Shown here piece by piece: positions 46,011 to 54,702 of a stretch of DNA of 64,000 bases (position 1 is its first letter; the number at the start of each line of letters is the position of its first letter). The position numbers were made by a program, and so were the translations under genes. Source of the stretch: Brevibacterium ihuae (GTDB lineage Bacteria; Actinomycetota; Actinomycetes; Actinomycetales; Brevibacteriaceae); assembly GCF_900184225.1 (NCBI RefSeq), contig NZ_FXWZ01000002.1:336936-400935 (forward strand), in the 5' to 3' direction. The notes below the pieces were generated by a model. That model was not told the origin of the DNA. It worked only from the letters and a program-made list of their open reading frames with translations, and made no database searches.

Positions 46011-47605
46011 TCGCCGTGACGGACCTCGAGGTCCTCGTCGGGTCCCGCACCCTCATGACCGACGTGTCCTTCCGCGTCGACACCGGCGACCGCGTGGGTC
46101 TCGTCGGACGCAACGGCGCCGGCAAGACCACCCTGACGAAGGTCCTCATGGACGAGGTCGTGCCCGCGAGCGGCACCGTCACCCGCTCGGGCACCGTCGG
46201 CTACCTCCCGCAGGACCCGCGCTCGGGGGATCCCTCCGCGACGGGCCGGGAGCGGATCCTCGCCGCCCGCGAGCTCGACGTCCTCGTGCGCCGCCTGCGG
46301 CGGGCCGAGGAGCAGATGTCCGATCCCGATCCCGACGTCATGGCGAAGGCGATCGACCGCTATCCGCGCATCGAGGCGGAGTTCATGGCCGCCGGGGGAT
46401 ACGCGGCGGAGTCCGAGGCGTTCGCGATCGCGGCGAACCTCGGCCTCGACGAGGAGATCCTCGGCCGCGAGCTGCAGACCCTGTCGGGCGGCCAGCGCCG
46501 GCGCGTCGAGCTCGCCCGGATCCTGTTCGCCGCCCCGGACACGATGATCCTCGACGAGCCGACGAACCACCTCGACGCGGAGTCGGTGCTGTGGCTGCGG
46601 GACTACCTCAAGACCTACGCCGGCGGCCTCGTCATCATCTCCCACGACCTCGATCTCATCGACGAGGTCGTCAACCGGGTGTTCTTCCTCGACGCGAACC
46701 GCCAGTGCATCGACATCTACGCGATGAACTACCGGCAGTACCTCAAGCAGCGCGAGGCCGATGAGCGGCGTCGGCGGCGCGAGCGGGCGAACGTCGAGAA
46801 GAAGGCCGCCGCGCTCAGCGCCCAGGCCGACAAGATGCGGGCCAAGGCGACGAAGACCGTCGCCGCCCAGAACATGGCGAAGCGGGCCGAGCGGATGCTC
46901 TCCGGGCTCGAGGCGGAGCGGGCCGCGGACAAGGTGGCCCACCTGCGGTTCCCCGCCCCGGCGGCCTGCGGACGGGTGCCGCTCACCGCGGAGGGCCTGA
47001 GCAAGTCCTACGGCTCGACCGAGGTCTTCACCGGGGTCGACCTCGCGATCGACAAGGGCACCCGCGTCGTCGTGCTCGGCTTCAACGGCGCCGGGAAGAC
47101 GACCCTGCTCAAGATCCTCGCCGGGCTCGAGGCCCCCGACTCCGGCGAGGTGGTCCCCGGACACGGCCTCAAGCTCGGCTACTACGCGCAGGAGCACGAG
47201 ACGCTCGATCACGACCGCTCGGTGCTCGAGAACATGCAGCGCAGCTCCCCGCACCTCGACGACACCGCCGCGCGCTCGGTGCTCGGCTCGTTCCTGTTCT
47301 CCGGGGACGACGTCCACAAGCCGGCCGGCGTGCTGTCCGGCGGGGAGAAGACGCGGCTCGCCCTCGCCACGCTCGTCGTGTCGAGCGCGAACGTCCTGCT
47401 CCTCGACGAGCCGACGAACAACCTCGACCCGGCCAGCCGGGAGGAGATCCTCTCGGCGATCCGCCGCTACGAGGGCGCGATCGTCCTCGTCACCCACGAC
47501 GAGGGAGCGGTGTCGGCCCTCGACCCCGACCGGGTGCTCCTGCTGCCCGACGGCGACGAGGACCTGTGGGGCGAGACCTACCTCGACCTCGTCACCCTCG
47601 CCTGA
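46007..47605 (+). CDS. ABC-F family ATPase
   Basis: A 532-residue protein with two ABC domains and no membrane segments. The first has GRNGAGKTT, LSGGQRRRVELARIL and MILDEPTNHLD; the second has GFNGAGKTT, LSGGEKTRLAL and LLLDEPTNNLD. The linker is strongly basic (EADERRRRRERANVEKKAA), as in ribosome-acting ABC-F proteins. The length and linker fit the actinobacterial Uup/EttA-like housekeeping group; an antibiotic-resistance role cannot be excluded. Confidence 0.92.
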   Translation: MIAVTDLEVLVGSRTLMTDVSFRVDTGDRVGLVGRNGAGKTTLTKVLMDEVVPASGTVTRSGTVGYLPQDPRSGDPSATGRERILAARELDVLVRRLRRAEEQMSDPDPDVMAKAIDRYPRIEAEFMAAGGYAAESEAFAIAANLGLDEEILGRELQTLSGGQRRRVELARILFAAPDTMILDEPTNHLDAESVLWLRDYLKTYAGGLVIISHDLDLIDEVVNRVFFLDANRQCIDIYAMNYRQYLKQREADERRRRRERANVEKKAAALSAQADKMRAKATKTVAAQNMAKRAERMLSGLEAERAADKVAHLRFPAPAACGRVPLTAEGLSKSYGSTEVFTGVDLAIDKGTRVVVLGFNGAGKTTLLKILAGLEAPDSGEVVPGHGLKLGYYAQEHETLDHDRSVLENMQRSSPHLDDTAARSVLGSFLFSGDDVHKPAGVLSGGEKTRLALATLVVSSANVLLLDEPTNNLDPASREEILSAIRRYEGAIVLVTHDEGAVSALDPDRVLLLPDGDEDLWGETYLDLVTLA

Positions 47606-47619
47606 GCGCCGCGCGGCGC
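47606..47619. terminator. GC-rich palindrome between ABC-F gene and SURF1
   Basis: GCGCCGCGCGGCGC, a 14-base perfect palindrome directly after the ABC-F stop and before the convergent SURF1 end. It is the only terminator candidate in the 16-base gap. Confidence 0.35.
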
Positions 47620-47621
47620 CG

Positions 47622-48575
47622 TCAGTAGCCCTGCGAGTCGAGGAGCGCGTCCTCGAGCTCCTCCTCCGAGGTGCGGTTCCGCCGGCGCGTGGGACGGGGC
47701 ACGGGACGGCGCGCCGGACGGGACGCGGGGCGACGGGTGAGCGCGTCCTTGTCGACGACGACGTACTCCGGGGCCGGGGCCTCTCCGGTCCGTTCGGCGC
47801 GGGCGGCCTCGAGCGCGCGCTTCTCCCGGCGGGCGGCATAGATCACGCCGATGAGGATCATCACCGCGAACGCGAGCCATTGGAAGGTGTAGGACAGGTG
47901 CGATCCCGGGTCGGTGCTCGGCGGCGGGAGCTCGGTGAGCGCCGCGTCGGCCGGGGGCGGGGACTCTGCGGCGAGCTGCCCGTACGTCCCGGTGTAGGGC
48001 GCGTCCATGCCGGGGATGACCGCGGGATCGATCGCCCGGATGAGCCCGGGCGGATTGGTGTCCTCGCTGGAGTCCTGCGCCGGCCGCAGCCACATCTCGA
48101 CCTCGACCTCGCCCGCCGGCGGAGCGGGGAGCGCATCGATGGCCGGCGGACCGCCCTCGCTCGTCGTCGGCACCCAGCCGCGGACCACCGCGATCGACCC
48201 GCCGGAGGCGAGATCGAATGGCACGACGACGTAGAAGCCGGCCTGGTTCTGCAGGCTCCGGTTGCGGGCGAGGACCGTCGAGCCGGTGTCGTAGGTGCCG
48301 ACGGCGCGCACCCGGGCCCACTCCGCGGACTCCGGCAGCGGCGCGGCGGGATCGTCGACCACGGCGGCGAGGTCGCGCACCTCGCCGTGGTAGTTCGCCT
48401 CGATGCGCTCGATCTCGGCGTCGCGGGCCGCGCGCCGGTGGTCCTGCCAGTTCGCGAGGAACACGCACACGATCGCGGCGACGATGGCGAGCGCGATGTA
48501 GCCCAGCCAGCGGCGCGAGAGGATGAAGCGGTAGCCGCCGGAGGATCCGCCGGATGTTGCGGGTGCACCGCTCAT
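47622..48575 (-). CDS. SURF1-family cytochrome oxidase biogenesis protein
   Basis: A 317-residue membrane protein with the SURF1 plan: an N-terminal helix (residues ~24-42), an extracytoplasmic domain with RVRAVGTYDTG, VLARNRSLQNQAGFYVVVPF and VVRGWVP, and a second helix near residues 230-250. A basic C-terminal tail of ~60 residues with Arg-Pro repeats is extra. SURF1 helps haem a insertion into cytochrome oxidase, matching ctaA and ctaB in this window. It starts with ATG after GGAAGGAG and overlaps the small upstream gene by one base. Confidence 0.9.
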   Translation of the reverse strand: MSGAPATSGGSSGGYRFILSRRWLGYIALAIVAAIVCVFLANWQDHRRAARDAEIERIEANYHGEVRDLAAVVDDPAAPLPESAEWARVRAVGTYDTGSTVLARNRSLQNQAGFYVVVPFDLASGGSIAVVRGWVPTTSEGGPPAIDALPAPPAGEVEVEMWLRPAQDSSEDTNPPGLIRAIDPAVIPGMDAPYTGTYGQLAAESPPPADAALTELPPPSTDPGSHLSYTFQWLAFAVMILIGVIYAARREKRALEAARAERTGEAPAPEYVVVDKDALTRRPASRPARRPVPRPTRRRNRTSEEELEDALLDSQGY

Positions 48576-48784
48576 CAGCCGGCTCCTTCCGGGATCTCGG
48601 ACACCGGGACGTCGTCGCGGAGCAGGCCGCGCGAGGCGAGGTAGTCGTGGAGGTGGGCGCGATGCGCCGGGCACGCGAGCCACACCTTGCGCCGCTCGGG
48701 GGAGTGGATGCGCGGGTTGTTCCACAGCATGGCGAACGCGGCGTCGGCGGCACAGGCCTTCGCCGAACACGTCATCGCGGTCAT
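48575..48784 (-). CDS. Small cysteine/histidine protein between SURF1 and a DUF3099 gene
   Basis: A 69-residue protein with three cysteines (two in MTCSAKACAAD near the N-terminus and one in WLACPAHRAH) and three histidines in HRAHLHDYL, suggesting a small metal-binding knuckle. I do not recognise a named family. Both ends overlap neighbouring genes by one to four bases, strong evidence that it is translated in the DUF3099-like/SURF1 operon. Confidence 0.8.
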   Translation of the reverse strand: MTAMTCSAKACAADAAFAMLWNNPRIHSPERRKVWLACPAHRAHLHDYLASRGLLRDDVPVSEIPEGAG

Positions 48785-49236
48785 CCCTCGTCCTCCTTCG
48801 CAGCCGATCCGTCGCTCGCAGCCGCCGCGTCATCGATGATCTCACCCTCGTACACGCCGTCGGCAGACGGCGGACGGCGCGGTTCACGGTCACCGGCGGC
48901 CTCCGCGGTCCCTCCGCCGGGGTCGGGCTCTGCGGTGTCGGCGGAGCGACGTGGGCCGGAGCCGAGCGCGGCGGCGGGGGCGCCGTCGATGACCGCGCTG
49001 CCCGGCTCGACGCCCCGGGTGCGGACCGCGTTCGCGAGGAGCACGGCGATCCACGGGAGCACGATCGCGCCGGCGGCGAACAGCCACCGCCACGGGCTCG
49101 GGGTGACGACCGCGAGGATGAAGCACACCATGCGCAGCCCCATCGAGAAGAGGTAGCGCACGGTCCGGTCGTGGAGATCCTGCTCCTGGGACACCTCGGC
49201 CTCGGTGATCCGCGTGACGTGGGTCCTCTGCGCCAT
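48781..49236 (-). CDS. DUF3099 family membrane protein
   Basis: A 151-residue protein. A conserved N-terminal segment (THVTRITEAEVSQEQDLHDR) leads to two hydrophobic helices (residues ~30-46 and ~50-70), followed by a disordered acidic/Pro-rich tail ending in EGEIIDD. This is the DUF3099 layout in actinobacteria; function is unknown. ATG 49236 (MAQRTH) has a GGGAAGG site; a GTG at 49263 could add nine residues. Confidence 0.8.
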   Translation of the reverse strand: MAQRTHVTRITEAEVSQEQDLHDRTVRYLFSMGLRMVCFILAVVTPSPWRWLFAAGAIVLPWIAVLLANAVRTRGVEPGSAVIDGAPAAALGSGPRRSADTAEPDPGGGTAEAAGDREPRRPPSADGVYEGEIIDDAAAASDGSAAKEDEG

Positions 49237-49396
49237 GGCCTTCCCGGTCTCGAGATGGGGCACGCGGGTGCGTGCTCCCGGCTACAAAAGCATACTCCTC
49301 CATTGTGAGCGGCGTACTCAACGAGCACGGAGGTGCGTTAGGTTGGGAAGCGGCCCCTGCGGCCCCCGCAGCAGTTCGAGAGCAAGGAGAACGTCC

Positions 49397-50107
49397 GTGT
49401 CGGATCCGCGCGTAGTACTCGTCACCGGTGGCAACCGGGGCATCGGTCGGAAGATCGCCGAGGCGTTCCTCGCCGCCGGCGACCAGGTCGCCGTCACCTC
49501 CCGGAACGGGGACGCGCCCGAGGGCGCCCTCGCGGTGGCCGCCGACGTCACCGATGCGGACTCCCTCGACGCGGCGTTCGCCGAGATCGAGGAGAAGCTC
49601 GGTCCGGTCGAGGTCGTCGTCGCGAACGCCGGCATCACCCGCGACACCCTCCTCATGCGGATGTCCGACGAGGACTTCGAGGCCGTCGTCGACACCAACC
49701 TCGGCGGCGCCTTCCGCACCGTCAAGCGCGCCGTCACCGGCATGATCCGGGCGAAGAAGGGCCGGATCATCCTCATCTCCTCGGTCTCGGGCCTCTACGG
49801 CGTGGCAGGCCAGGCGAACTACTCGTCGTCGAAGGCGGGCCTGGTCGGGCTCGCCCGCGCGATCACCCGGGAGGTCGGCGCGCGCGGGATCACCGCGAAC
49901 GTCGTCGCCCCGGGCTTCGTCCGCACCGAGATGACCGACGAGCTGCCGGAGAAGCAGCAGAAGGAGTACCTCGCGACGATCCCGGCGAAGCGCTTCGCCG
50001 AGGCCGAGGAGGTCGCGGCGGTCGTCCGCTGGATCGCCTCGGACGAGGCCTCGTACATCTCCGGCGCCGTGATCCCGGTCGACGGCGGCCTGGGCATGGG
50101 ACACTGA
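49397..50107 (+). CDS. fabG: 3-oxoacyl-ACP reductase FabG
   Basis: A 236-residue short-chain dehydrogenase that reduces 3-oxoacyl-ACP in fatty-acid elongation. It shows the NADP-binding VTGGNRGIGRKIA, NAGITRDTLLMRM, the Ser and YSSSK catalytic residues (ISSVSGLYGVAGQANYSSSKAG), and the C-terminal GAVIPVDGGLGMGH. GTG 49397 has an AAGGAGA site. It lies 31 bases before fabI, giving a reductase pair for successive steps, as for mycobacterial mabA-inhA. Confidence 0.93.
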   Translation: MSDPRVVLVTGGNRGIGRKIAEAFLAAGDQVAVTSRNGDAPEGALAVAADVTDADSLDAAFAEIEEKLGPVEVVVANAGITRDTLLMRMSDEDFEAVVDTNLGGAFRTVKRAVTGMIRAKKGRIILISSVSGLYGVAGQANYSSSKAGLVGLARAITREVGARGITANVVAPGFVRTEMTDELPEKQQKEYLATIPAKRFAEAEEVAAVVRWIASDEASYISGAVIPVDGGLGMGH

Positions 50108-50138
50108 CACCACACATCGAGAGGAAGACGGACACACC

Positions 50139-50897
50139 ATGGGAATTCTCGACGGAAAGCGCATCCTCGTCACCGGCGTGCTCACCGAGGCGTCGATCGC
50201 CTTCGCCGCCGCCCGGCTGGCCCAGGAGCAGGGGGCCGAGGTCATCCTGTCCTCGTTCGGCCGCCAGATGAAGATCACCTCGATCATCGCCGAGCGCCTG
50301 CCGCAGACCGCGCAGGTCATCGAGCTCGACGCGACGAACGAGGACGACCTCGCGGCGCTGCCCGAGCGGCTCGGCGGGAACATCGACGGGATCGTCCACG
50401 CGATCGCCTTCGCTCCGAAGGACGCGCTCGGCGGAGTGTTCCTCGACACCCCCTTCGAATCGGTGTCGAACGCCGTCCACGTCTCGGCGTACTCGCTCAA
50501 GGCGATCACCGTCGCGGCCCGCTCGGTGCTCAACCCCGGTGCCGGGGTCGTCGGCCTGACCTTCGACGCGACTGTCGCGTGGCCGGCCTACGACTGGATG
50601 GGCGTCGCGAAGGCGGCCCTCGAATCCACCTCGCGCTACCTCGCGAAGTACCTCGGCGCCGACGGGATCCGCGTGAACCTCGTGTCCGCCGGACCGCTCA
50701 AGACGACCGCCGCGAAGTCGATCCCCGGCTTCGACGCCTTCGAGGACGTGTGGGGCGTGCGCGCACCGCTCGGCTGGGACCAGACGAACACCGAGCCCGC
50801 GGGCAAGGCCATCGTCGCCCTGCTGTCCGACTGGTTCCCGGCGACGACCGGCGAGATGGTCCACGTCGACGGCGGGCTCCACGCGACCGGCGCCTGA
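50139..50897 (+). CDS. fabI: Enoyl-ACP reductase FabI/InhA type
   Basis: A 252-residue NADH-dependent enoyl reductase of the InhA/FabI group. The N-terminal ILVTGVLTEASIAFA lacks the GxxxGxG of classic SDRs, as expected for this family, and the catalytic pair is in YDWMGVAKAA (Tyr-x6-Lys). SAGPLKTTAAKSIPGF follows. It is the final reduction step of fatty-acid elongation after FabG. Confidence 0.95.
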   Translation: MGILDGKRILVTGVLTEASIAFAAARLAQEQGAEVILSSFGRQMKITSIIAERLPQTAQVIELDATNEDDLAALPERLGGNIDGIVHAIAFAPKDALGGVFLDTPFESVSNAVHVSAYSLKAITVAARSVLNPGAGVVGLTFDATVAWPAYDWMGVAKAALESTSRYLAKYLGADGIRVNLVSAGPLKTTAAKSIPGFDAFEDVWGVRAPLGWDQTNTEPAGKAIVALLSDWFPATTGEMVHVDGGLHATGA

Positions 50898-50901
50898 TCC
50901 C

Positions 50902-51411
50902 GTGCCGGTCCTCGTTCTCGCCCGCCACGCGAAGGCGGCCCGCCCGCCGGTCGCGGACGTCGACCGCCCGCTGACGGAGGCGGGCGAGATCGAGGCCGCC
51001 CGGGCCGGCGAGCACCTCGCCGGCCTGCCGCTCACCCACCTCGTCGCCTCGGCCGCGCTGCGCACCGTGCAGACCGGCGAGGCGGTCGTAGCGGCGCTCG
51101 GCCGGGCCGCCGGTCCCGCCGGTCGGGAGGCGCCGCGGCTGCTCACCGACCGGGCGCTCTACGAGAGCGGCATCGAGTACTGGCTCGAAGTCATCCGCAC
51201 GATCCCCGCCGAAGCGCCCGGTGCGTACATCGTCGGCCACGAGCCCACGGTGAGCGCGGTCATCGGGCACCTGTGCCCGGGATTCGGGGTCCCCGAGCGA
51301 TTCCGGCCGAGCTCCATCGCGGTGTTCGACCTCCCGTCCTGGGACGTCGAGCCGGGCGACTACCCGACTCCGGAGATCCGCTGCTTCAGGGACGCGTCGC
51401 GCGCCGGATGA
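50902..51411 (+). CDS. SixA-type histidine phosphatase
   Basis: A 169-residue histidine-phosphatase-superfamily protein. The phospho-accepting RHA motif is in VLARHAKAARPP, the second histidine in YIVGHEPTVSAV. Family members remove phosphate from phosphohistidine or small molecules; the target is unknown. GTG 50902 follows fabI by four bases, and the stop abuts the convergent serB. Confidence 0.87.
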   Translation: MPVLVLARHAKAARPPVADVDRPLTEAGEIEAARAGEHLAGLPLTHLVASAALRTVQTGEAVVAALGRAAGPAGREAPRLLTDRALYESGIEYWLEVIRTIPAEAPGAYIVGHEPTVSAVIGHLCPGFGVPERFRPSSIAVFDLPSWDVEPGDYPTPEIRCFRDASRAG

Positions 51412-52203
51412 TCAGCGCTCCCCGGTGAGCGCGGACCACACCGCGTCCATCCGCCGGATGGTCAGCGCGGCGTCGGCGACCTCGACGAGGGCGGGCTTGG
51501 CGCAGAAGGCGATCCCGAATCCCGCCGCGCGGACCATGTCCGCGTCATTGGCGCCGTCGCCGATCGCCACCGTGCGCTCCGGATCGATGTCGAGCTGCTC
51601 GCACAGCACGCGGAGCTGATCGGCCTTCGCCTGCCGGTCGACGATCGGACCGTCGACCTCACCGGTGAGCCGACCGTCGGCGACGGCGAGGCGGTTCGCG
51701 CGCACCTCACCGATCCCGAGCTCGGCCGCCACCGGGACGACGACCTCGGCGAATCCGCCGGACACGAGCGCGACGACGCCGCCCGCGGACTGCACCGCCC
51801 GCACGAACTCCGGCACGCCCGCGGTGAGCGTGACCTGGCCGCGGACCTCAGTGAGCACGGTGTCCGGGAGACCGGCGAGCGCAGCGACCCGGGCCCGGAG
51901 GCTCGCCGCGAAGTCGAGCTCGCCGCGCATCGCCTCGTCGGTGATCCGGGCGACCTCGTCGCGGACCCCGGCGTGATCGGCGATGAGCTCGATGACCTCC
52001 TCGTTGAGGAACGTCGAGTCGACGTCCATGAGGACGAGCTGCGGCGGCTCCGCGGCGAGCGGTTCGGGGACGACGACGACATCGGCGTCGGGGTGAGCGG
52101 CTCGCAGCCGGTCGAGGGTGCCGTCGAGGTCGGCGGGGGCGACGAGCTCGCTCGTCACCGAGTAGTCGGCGCCGGCGGGGTGGAGGAGGCTGATCCTGTG
52201 CAT
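51412..52203 (-). CDS. serB: Phosphoserine phosphatase
   Basis: A 263-residue HAD phosphatase that releases serine from phosphoserine. The nucleophile motif is MDVDSTFLNEEVIELIA, motif II is LVSGGF, and motif III/IV is AIGDGANDADMVRAAGFGIAF. The N-terminal region (~55 residues) is too short for the ACT domains found in many SerB proteins. A TAGAAT box lies six bases before the ATG. Confidence 0.92.
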   Translation of the reverse strand: MHRISLLHPAGADYSVTSELVAPADLDGTLDRLRAAHPDADVVVVPEPLAAEPPQLVLMDVDSTFLNEEVIELIADHAGVRDEVARITDEAMRGELDFAASLRARVAALAGLPDTVLTEVRGQVTLTAGVPEFVRAVQSAGGVVALVSGGFAEVVVPVAAELGIGEVRANRLAVADGRLTGEVDGPIVDRQAKADQLRVLCEQLDIDPERTVAIGDGANDADMVRAAGFGIAFCAKPALVEVADAALTIRRMDAVWSALTGER

Positions 52204-52209
52204 GGGGCG

Positions 52210-52215
52210 ATTCTA
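52210..52215 (-). promoter_or_regulatory. -10 box of a leaderless serB transcript
   Basis: Reads TAGAAT on the minus strand, with six bases to the serB ATG and no Shine-Dalgarno site. Confidence 0.45.
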
Positions 52216-52237
52216 CGGGCGTCCCCGGGTGTGCGTC

Positions 52238-52993
52238 TCAGCCGATCCCGTTGTCGCGGGTCACCGCGGTGACGACGGCCGCGGCCGCGGCATGGAGCCG
52301 GGCGAGGACCGCCCCGAACTCCGGGGGCTCGACCGTGGCCGGAGCGAGCACCGGGGACATCGCGTGGTGGATGTCGAGCGCTGCGTGGAGGACCGGGGCG
52401 TGCTCGGGTCGGCGGAGCAGGGCCGACAGCGCGGCGCGCGGAGCATCGCCGCTCATGTCCGCCTGCCAGTCGCGCCACTGGAGATTGCGGAGGTGCGCGG
52501 GCGCCGCATCGCCGACGGCCTCGACGACCGCGAGGCCCTCCATGACGACCTCGCGCAGGGTGCGGGCGGCCTCGGGCACGGAGAGTGCGTCGAGCGGCGC
52601 GTAGGTCACCGGGGCGCACGCGAGCACGCGGAGGTTCGCCTCGCCGTCGAGGACGAGGACGGCATGGGCGGTTCCGCGCACCTCGCTCACCGCGACCGCG
52701 GTCGCCCGCGCGAGGGTTCTGCGATCGGCCCGGTCCACCCGCGGCACGGGGGAGGGGAACGTCGGGTGGAGGAGCGAGAGGCGCAGCCGGTCGACGCCGG
52801 CGGCGCGGAGCGCGGGGAGCAGGAGCAGCAGACCGGTCGGCGGATCGGAGGCGTACACGGCGTCCTCGAGGACGAGGGGGACCGGGAAACCGGAGTCGAG
52901 GAGCGCCTGTGCGCAGTCGTCGGGGGACAGCCTGCCGGCGAGGGCGGCATCGAGCGCGACCGTGGTGAGCAGCGTCGCGAGGGCGGTGTCCAT
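52238..52993 (-). CDS. Uncharacterised protein, Ala-rich
   Basis: A 251-residue cytoplasmic protein without signal or membrane segments, of no family I can name. It has an alternating pattern of small hydrophobic strands (TAHAVLVLDGEANLRVLA) and a C-terminal helix bundle (NLQWRDWQADMSGDAPRAAL). Its codon use matches neighbouring host genes and a TAGATT box lies exactly seven bases before the ATG, supporting expression. It lies between serB and a divergent ABC ATPase. Confidence 0.75.
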   Translation of the reverse strand: MDTALATLLTTVALDAALAGRLSPDDCAQALLDSGFPVPLVLEDAVYASDPPTGLLLLLPALRAAGVDRLRLSLLHPTFPSPVPRVDRADRRTLARATAVAVSEVRGTAHAVLVLDGEANLRVLACAPVTYAPLDALSVPEAARTLREVVMEGLAVVEAVGDAAPAHLRNLQWRDWQADMSGDAPRAALSALLRRPEHAPVLHAALDIHHAMSPVLAPATVEPPEFGAVLARLHAAAAAVVTAVTRDNGIG

Positions 52994-53000
52994 GGCGGAC

Positions 53001-53006
53001 AATCTA
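53001..53006 (-). promoter_or_regulatory. -10 box of a leaderless transcript (uncharacterised gene)
   Basis: Reads TAGATT on the minus strand, seven bases before ATG 52993. Confidence 0.45.
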
Positions 53007-53089
53007 GCCCATCCGGGGACCTCGGCCCACTCGTCCTGACACCCCGGGCGCGTGCCCCTCCGATGCCCCGGGGCGGGGGTCCGGTGCGC

Positions 53090-53095
53090 TAGAGT
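53090..53095 (+). promoter_or_regulatory. -10 box of a leaderless transcript (ABC ATPase)
   Basis: TAGAGT, seven bases before ATG 53103, mirroring the divergent gene's promoter 84 bases away. Confidence 0.5.
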
Positions 53096-53102
53096 CGGGT
53101 CT

Positions 53103-53888
53103 ATGAGCGATGTGCTGGAGTTTGTAGACGTCCACGTCCGGAGGGGCACGAACTTCCTGCTCAGCGGGTTGTCCCTCGAGGTCTCCGAGGGCCAGCACTG
53201 GGTGGTCCTCGGCCCCAACGGCGCCGGCAAGACGACGTTCCTCGAGATCGCCTCGGGCCGGATGCATCCGACCTCGGGCCGCGTGCGGATCCTCGGCGAG
53301 CAGCTCGGCCGGGTCGACGTGTTCGAGCTCCGACCGCGCATCGGCTACACCTCGTCGGCGCTCGCCGCGCGCATCCCCGCCTCGGAGACCGTCACCGACA
53401 TCATCCTCACCGCCGCCTACGGCGTGCTCGGCCGCTGGACCGAGGAGTACGACGAGCTCGACGTCGAGCGCGCCCACGACCTCCTCGCGGTGTTCGACGT
53501 CGAGCGCTTCGCCGACCGCCCCTTCGGCAGCCTGTCGGAGGGCGAGCGCAAGCGCGTGCAGATCGCCCGCTCGCTCATGACCGACCCCGAGCTCCTGCTC
53601 CTCGACGAGCCCGCCTCCGGGCTCGACCTCGGGGGGCGCGAGGAGCTCCTCCAGGCACTCAGCGAGATCATCTCCGGCCGGTTCGCGCCGACGACGATCA
53701 TGGTCACCCACCATGTCGAGGAGATCCCGCAGGGCATCACCCACGCGCTGCTCCTCAAGGACGGTGCGGCGGTCGCCGCCGGCGAGGTCTCCTCGACGCT
53801 CACCGCGGAGACCCTCAACCGGACCTTCGGCACCGACATCGAGCTCACGGTCGAGGCGGGTCGCTACTCCGCCCGGGCCCGCAGCTGA
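53103..53888 (+). CDS. ABC ATPase without an adjacent ABC permease
   Basis: A 261-residue ABC protein with Walker A GPNGAGKTT, signature SLSEGERKRVQIARSL, Walker B LLLLDEPASGLD and H-loop MVTHHVEEIP. The variant signature (SEGE) and sequence resemble the YlmA/ModF-like stand-alone ATPases. The next gene encodes a TSUP permease, which is not an ABC partner, so its function is open. Confidence 0.88.
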   Translation: MSDVLEFVDVHVRRGTNFLLSGLSLEVSEGQHWVVLGPNGAGKTTFLEIASGRMHPTSGRVRILGEQLGRVDVFELRPRIGYTSSALAARIPASETVTDIILTAAYGVLGRWTEEYDELDVERAHDLLAVFDVERFADRPFGSLSEGERKRVQIARSLMTDPELLLLDEPASGLDLGGREELLQALSEIISGRFAPTTIMVTHHVEEIPQGITHALLLKDGAAVAAGEVSSTLTAETLNRTFGTDIELTVEAGRYSARARS

Positions 53889-54695
53889 ATGACGCTCCTC
53901 GAAGCCGCCCTTATCCTGCTCGCAGGGCTCGGGGCGGGCACGATCAACGCGATCGTCGGCTCCGGCACGCTCATCACGTTCCCCGCCCTCGTCGCCTTCG
54001 GTGTGCCGCCGGTGACGGCGACGATGAGCAATGCCGTGGGTCTCATCCCGGGGAACATCGCGTCCTCGTTCGGGTACCGGGAGGAGCTGCGCGGCCAGGG
54101 GAAGCGGCTGCTCCAGCTCGCTCCCGCCTCGATCGCCGGTGCGCTGCTCGGCGCCTACCTCCTCCTCACCCTGCCCGAGGACGCCTTCATCACCATCGTC
54201 CCGGTGCTCCTCGTGTTCGCCCTCGTCCTCGTCGTCGGCCAGCCCGCGCTCCAGCGCGCGCTCAAGGCGCGCAAGGCGAAGCGCGCGGACGCGGTGGGGG
54301 AGCAGCCGGAGCCCGGCCCGACCGGGCTCTCCGCCGGCAGGCTCGCCGCGGTCGTCCTCGCGGTGTTCCTCACCGCGGTGTACGGCGGCTACTTCGCCGC
54401 CGCACAGGGGATCATCCTCATCGCGCTCCTCGGCCTCCTGCTGCCCGAACCGCTGCAGCGGCTCAACGGCGCGAAGAACGTCCTCGTCCTCGTCGTCAAC
54501 TCGGTGGCCGCGGCGGTGTACATCATCGTCGGCTTCGACCGCATCGACTGGCTCGCCGTGCTCCTCATCGCCATCGGCTCGCTCATCGGCGGATACGTCG
54601 GAGCGCGCGTGGGCCGGCGATTCAGCCCCGTGCTCCTGCGGTCGGTCATCGTCGTGCTCGGCCTCGTCGCGCTGTGGCGCATCCTGCAGATGTGA
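53889..54695 (+). CDS. TSUP (TauE/SafE) family permease
   Basis: A 268-residue membrane protein with about eight helices. The two-fold TSUP pattern is visible in GLGAGTINAIVGSGTLITFPAL and VFLTAVYGGYFAAAQGIILIALLG. Members export or import sulfonates, sulfite or related anions. It starts directly after the ABC ATPase stop, so the two are co-transcribed, and ends eight bases before the methyltransferase. Confidence 0.88.
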   Translation: MTLLEAALILLAGLGAGTINAIVGSGTLITFPALVAFGVPPVTATMSNAVGLIPGNIASSFGYREELRGQGKRLLQLAPASIAGALLGAYLLLTLPEDAFITIVPVLLVFALVLVVGQPALQRALKARKAKRADAVGEQPEPGPTGLSAGRLAAVVLAVFLTAVYGGYFAAAQGIILIALLGLLLPEPLQRLNGAKNVLVLVVNSVAAAVYIIVGFDRIDWLAVLLIAIGSLIGGYVGARVGRRFSPVLLRSVIVVLGLVALWRILQM

Positions 54696-54702
54696 GCGGC
54701 GC

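Noticed and set aside
46007..47605. Antibiotic-resistance ABC-F determinant
   Set aside because: The sequence fits the housekeeping actinobacterial ABC-F type located beside rnhA; nothing indicates a resistance gene.
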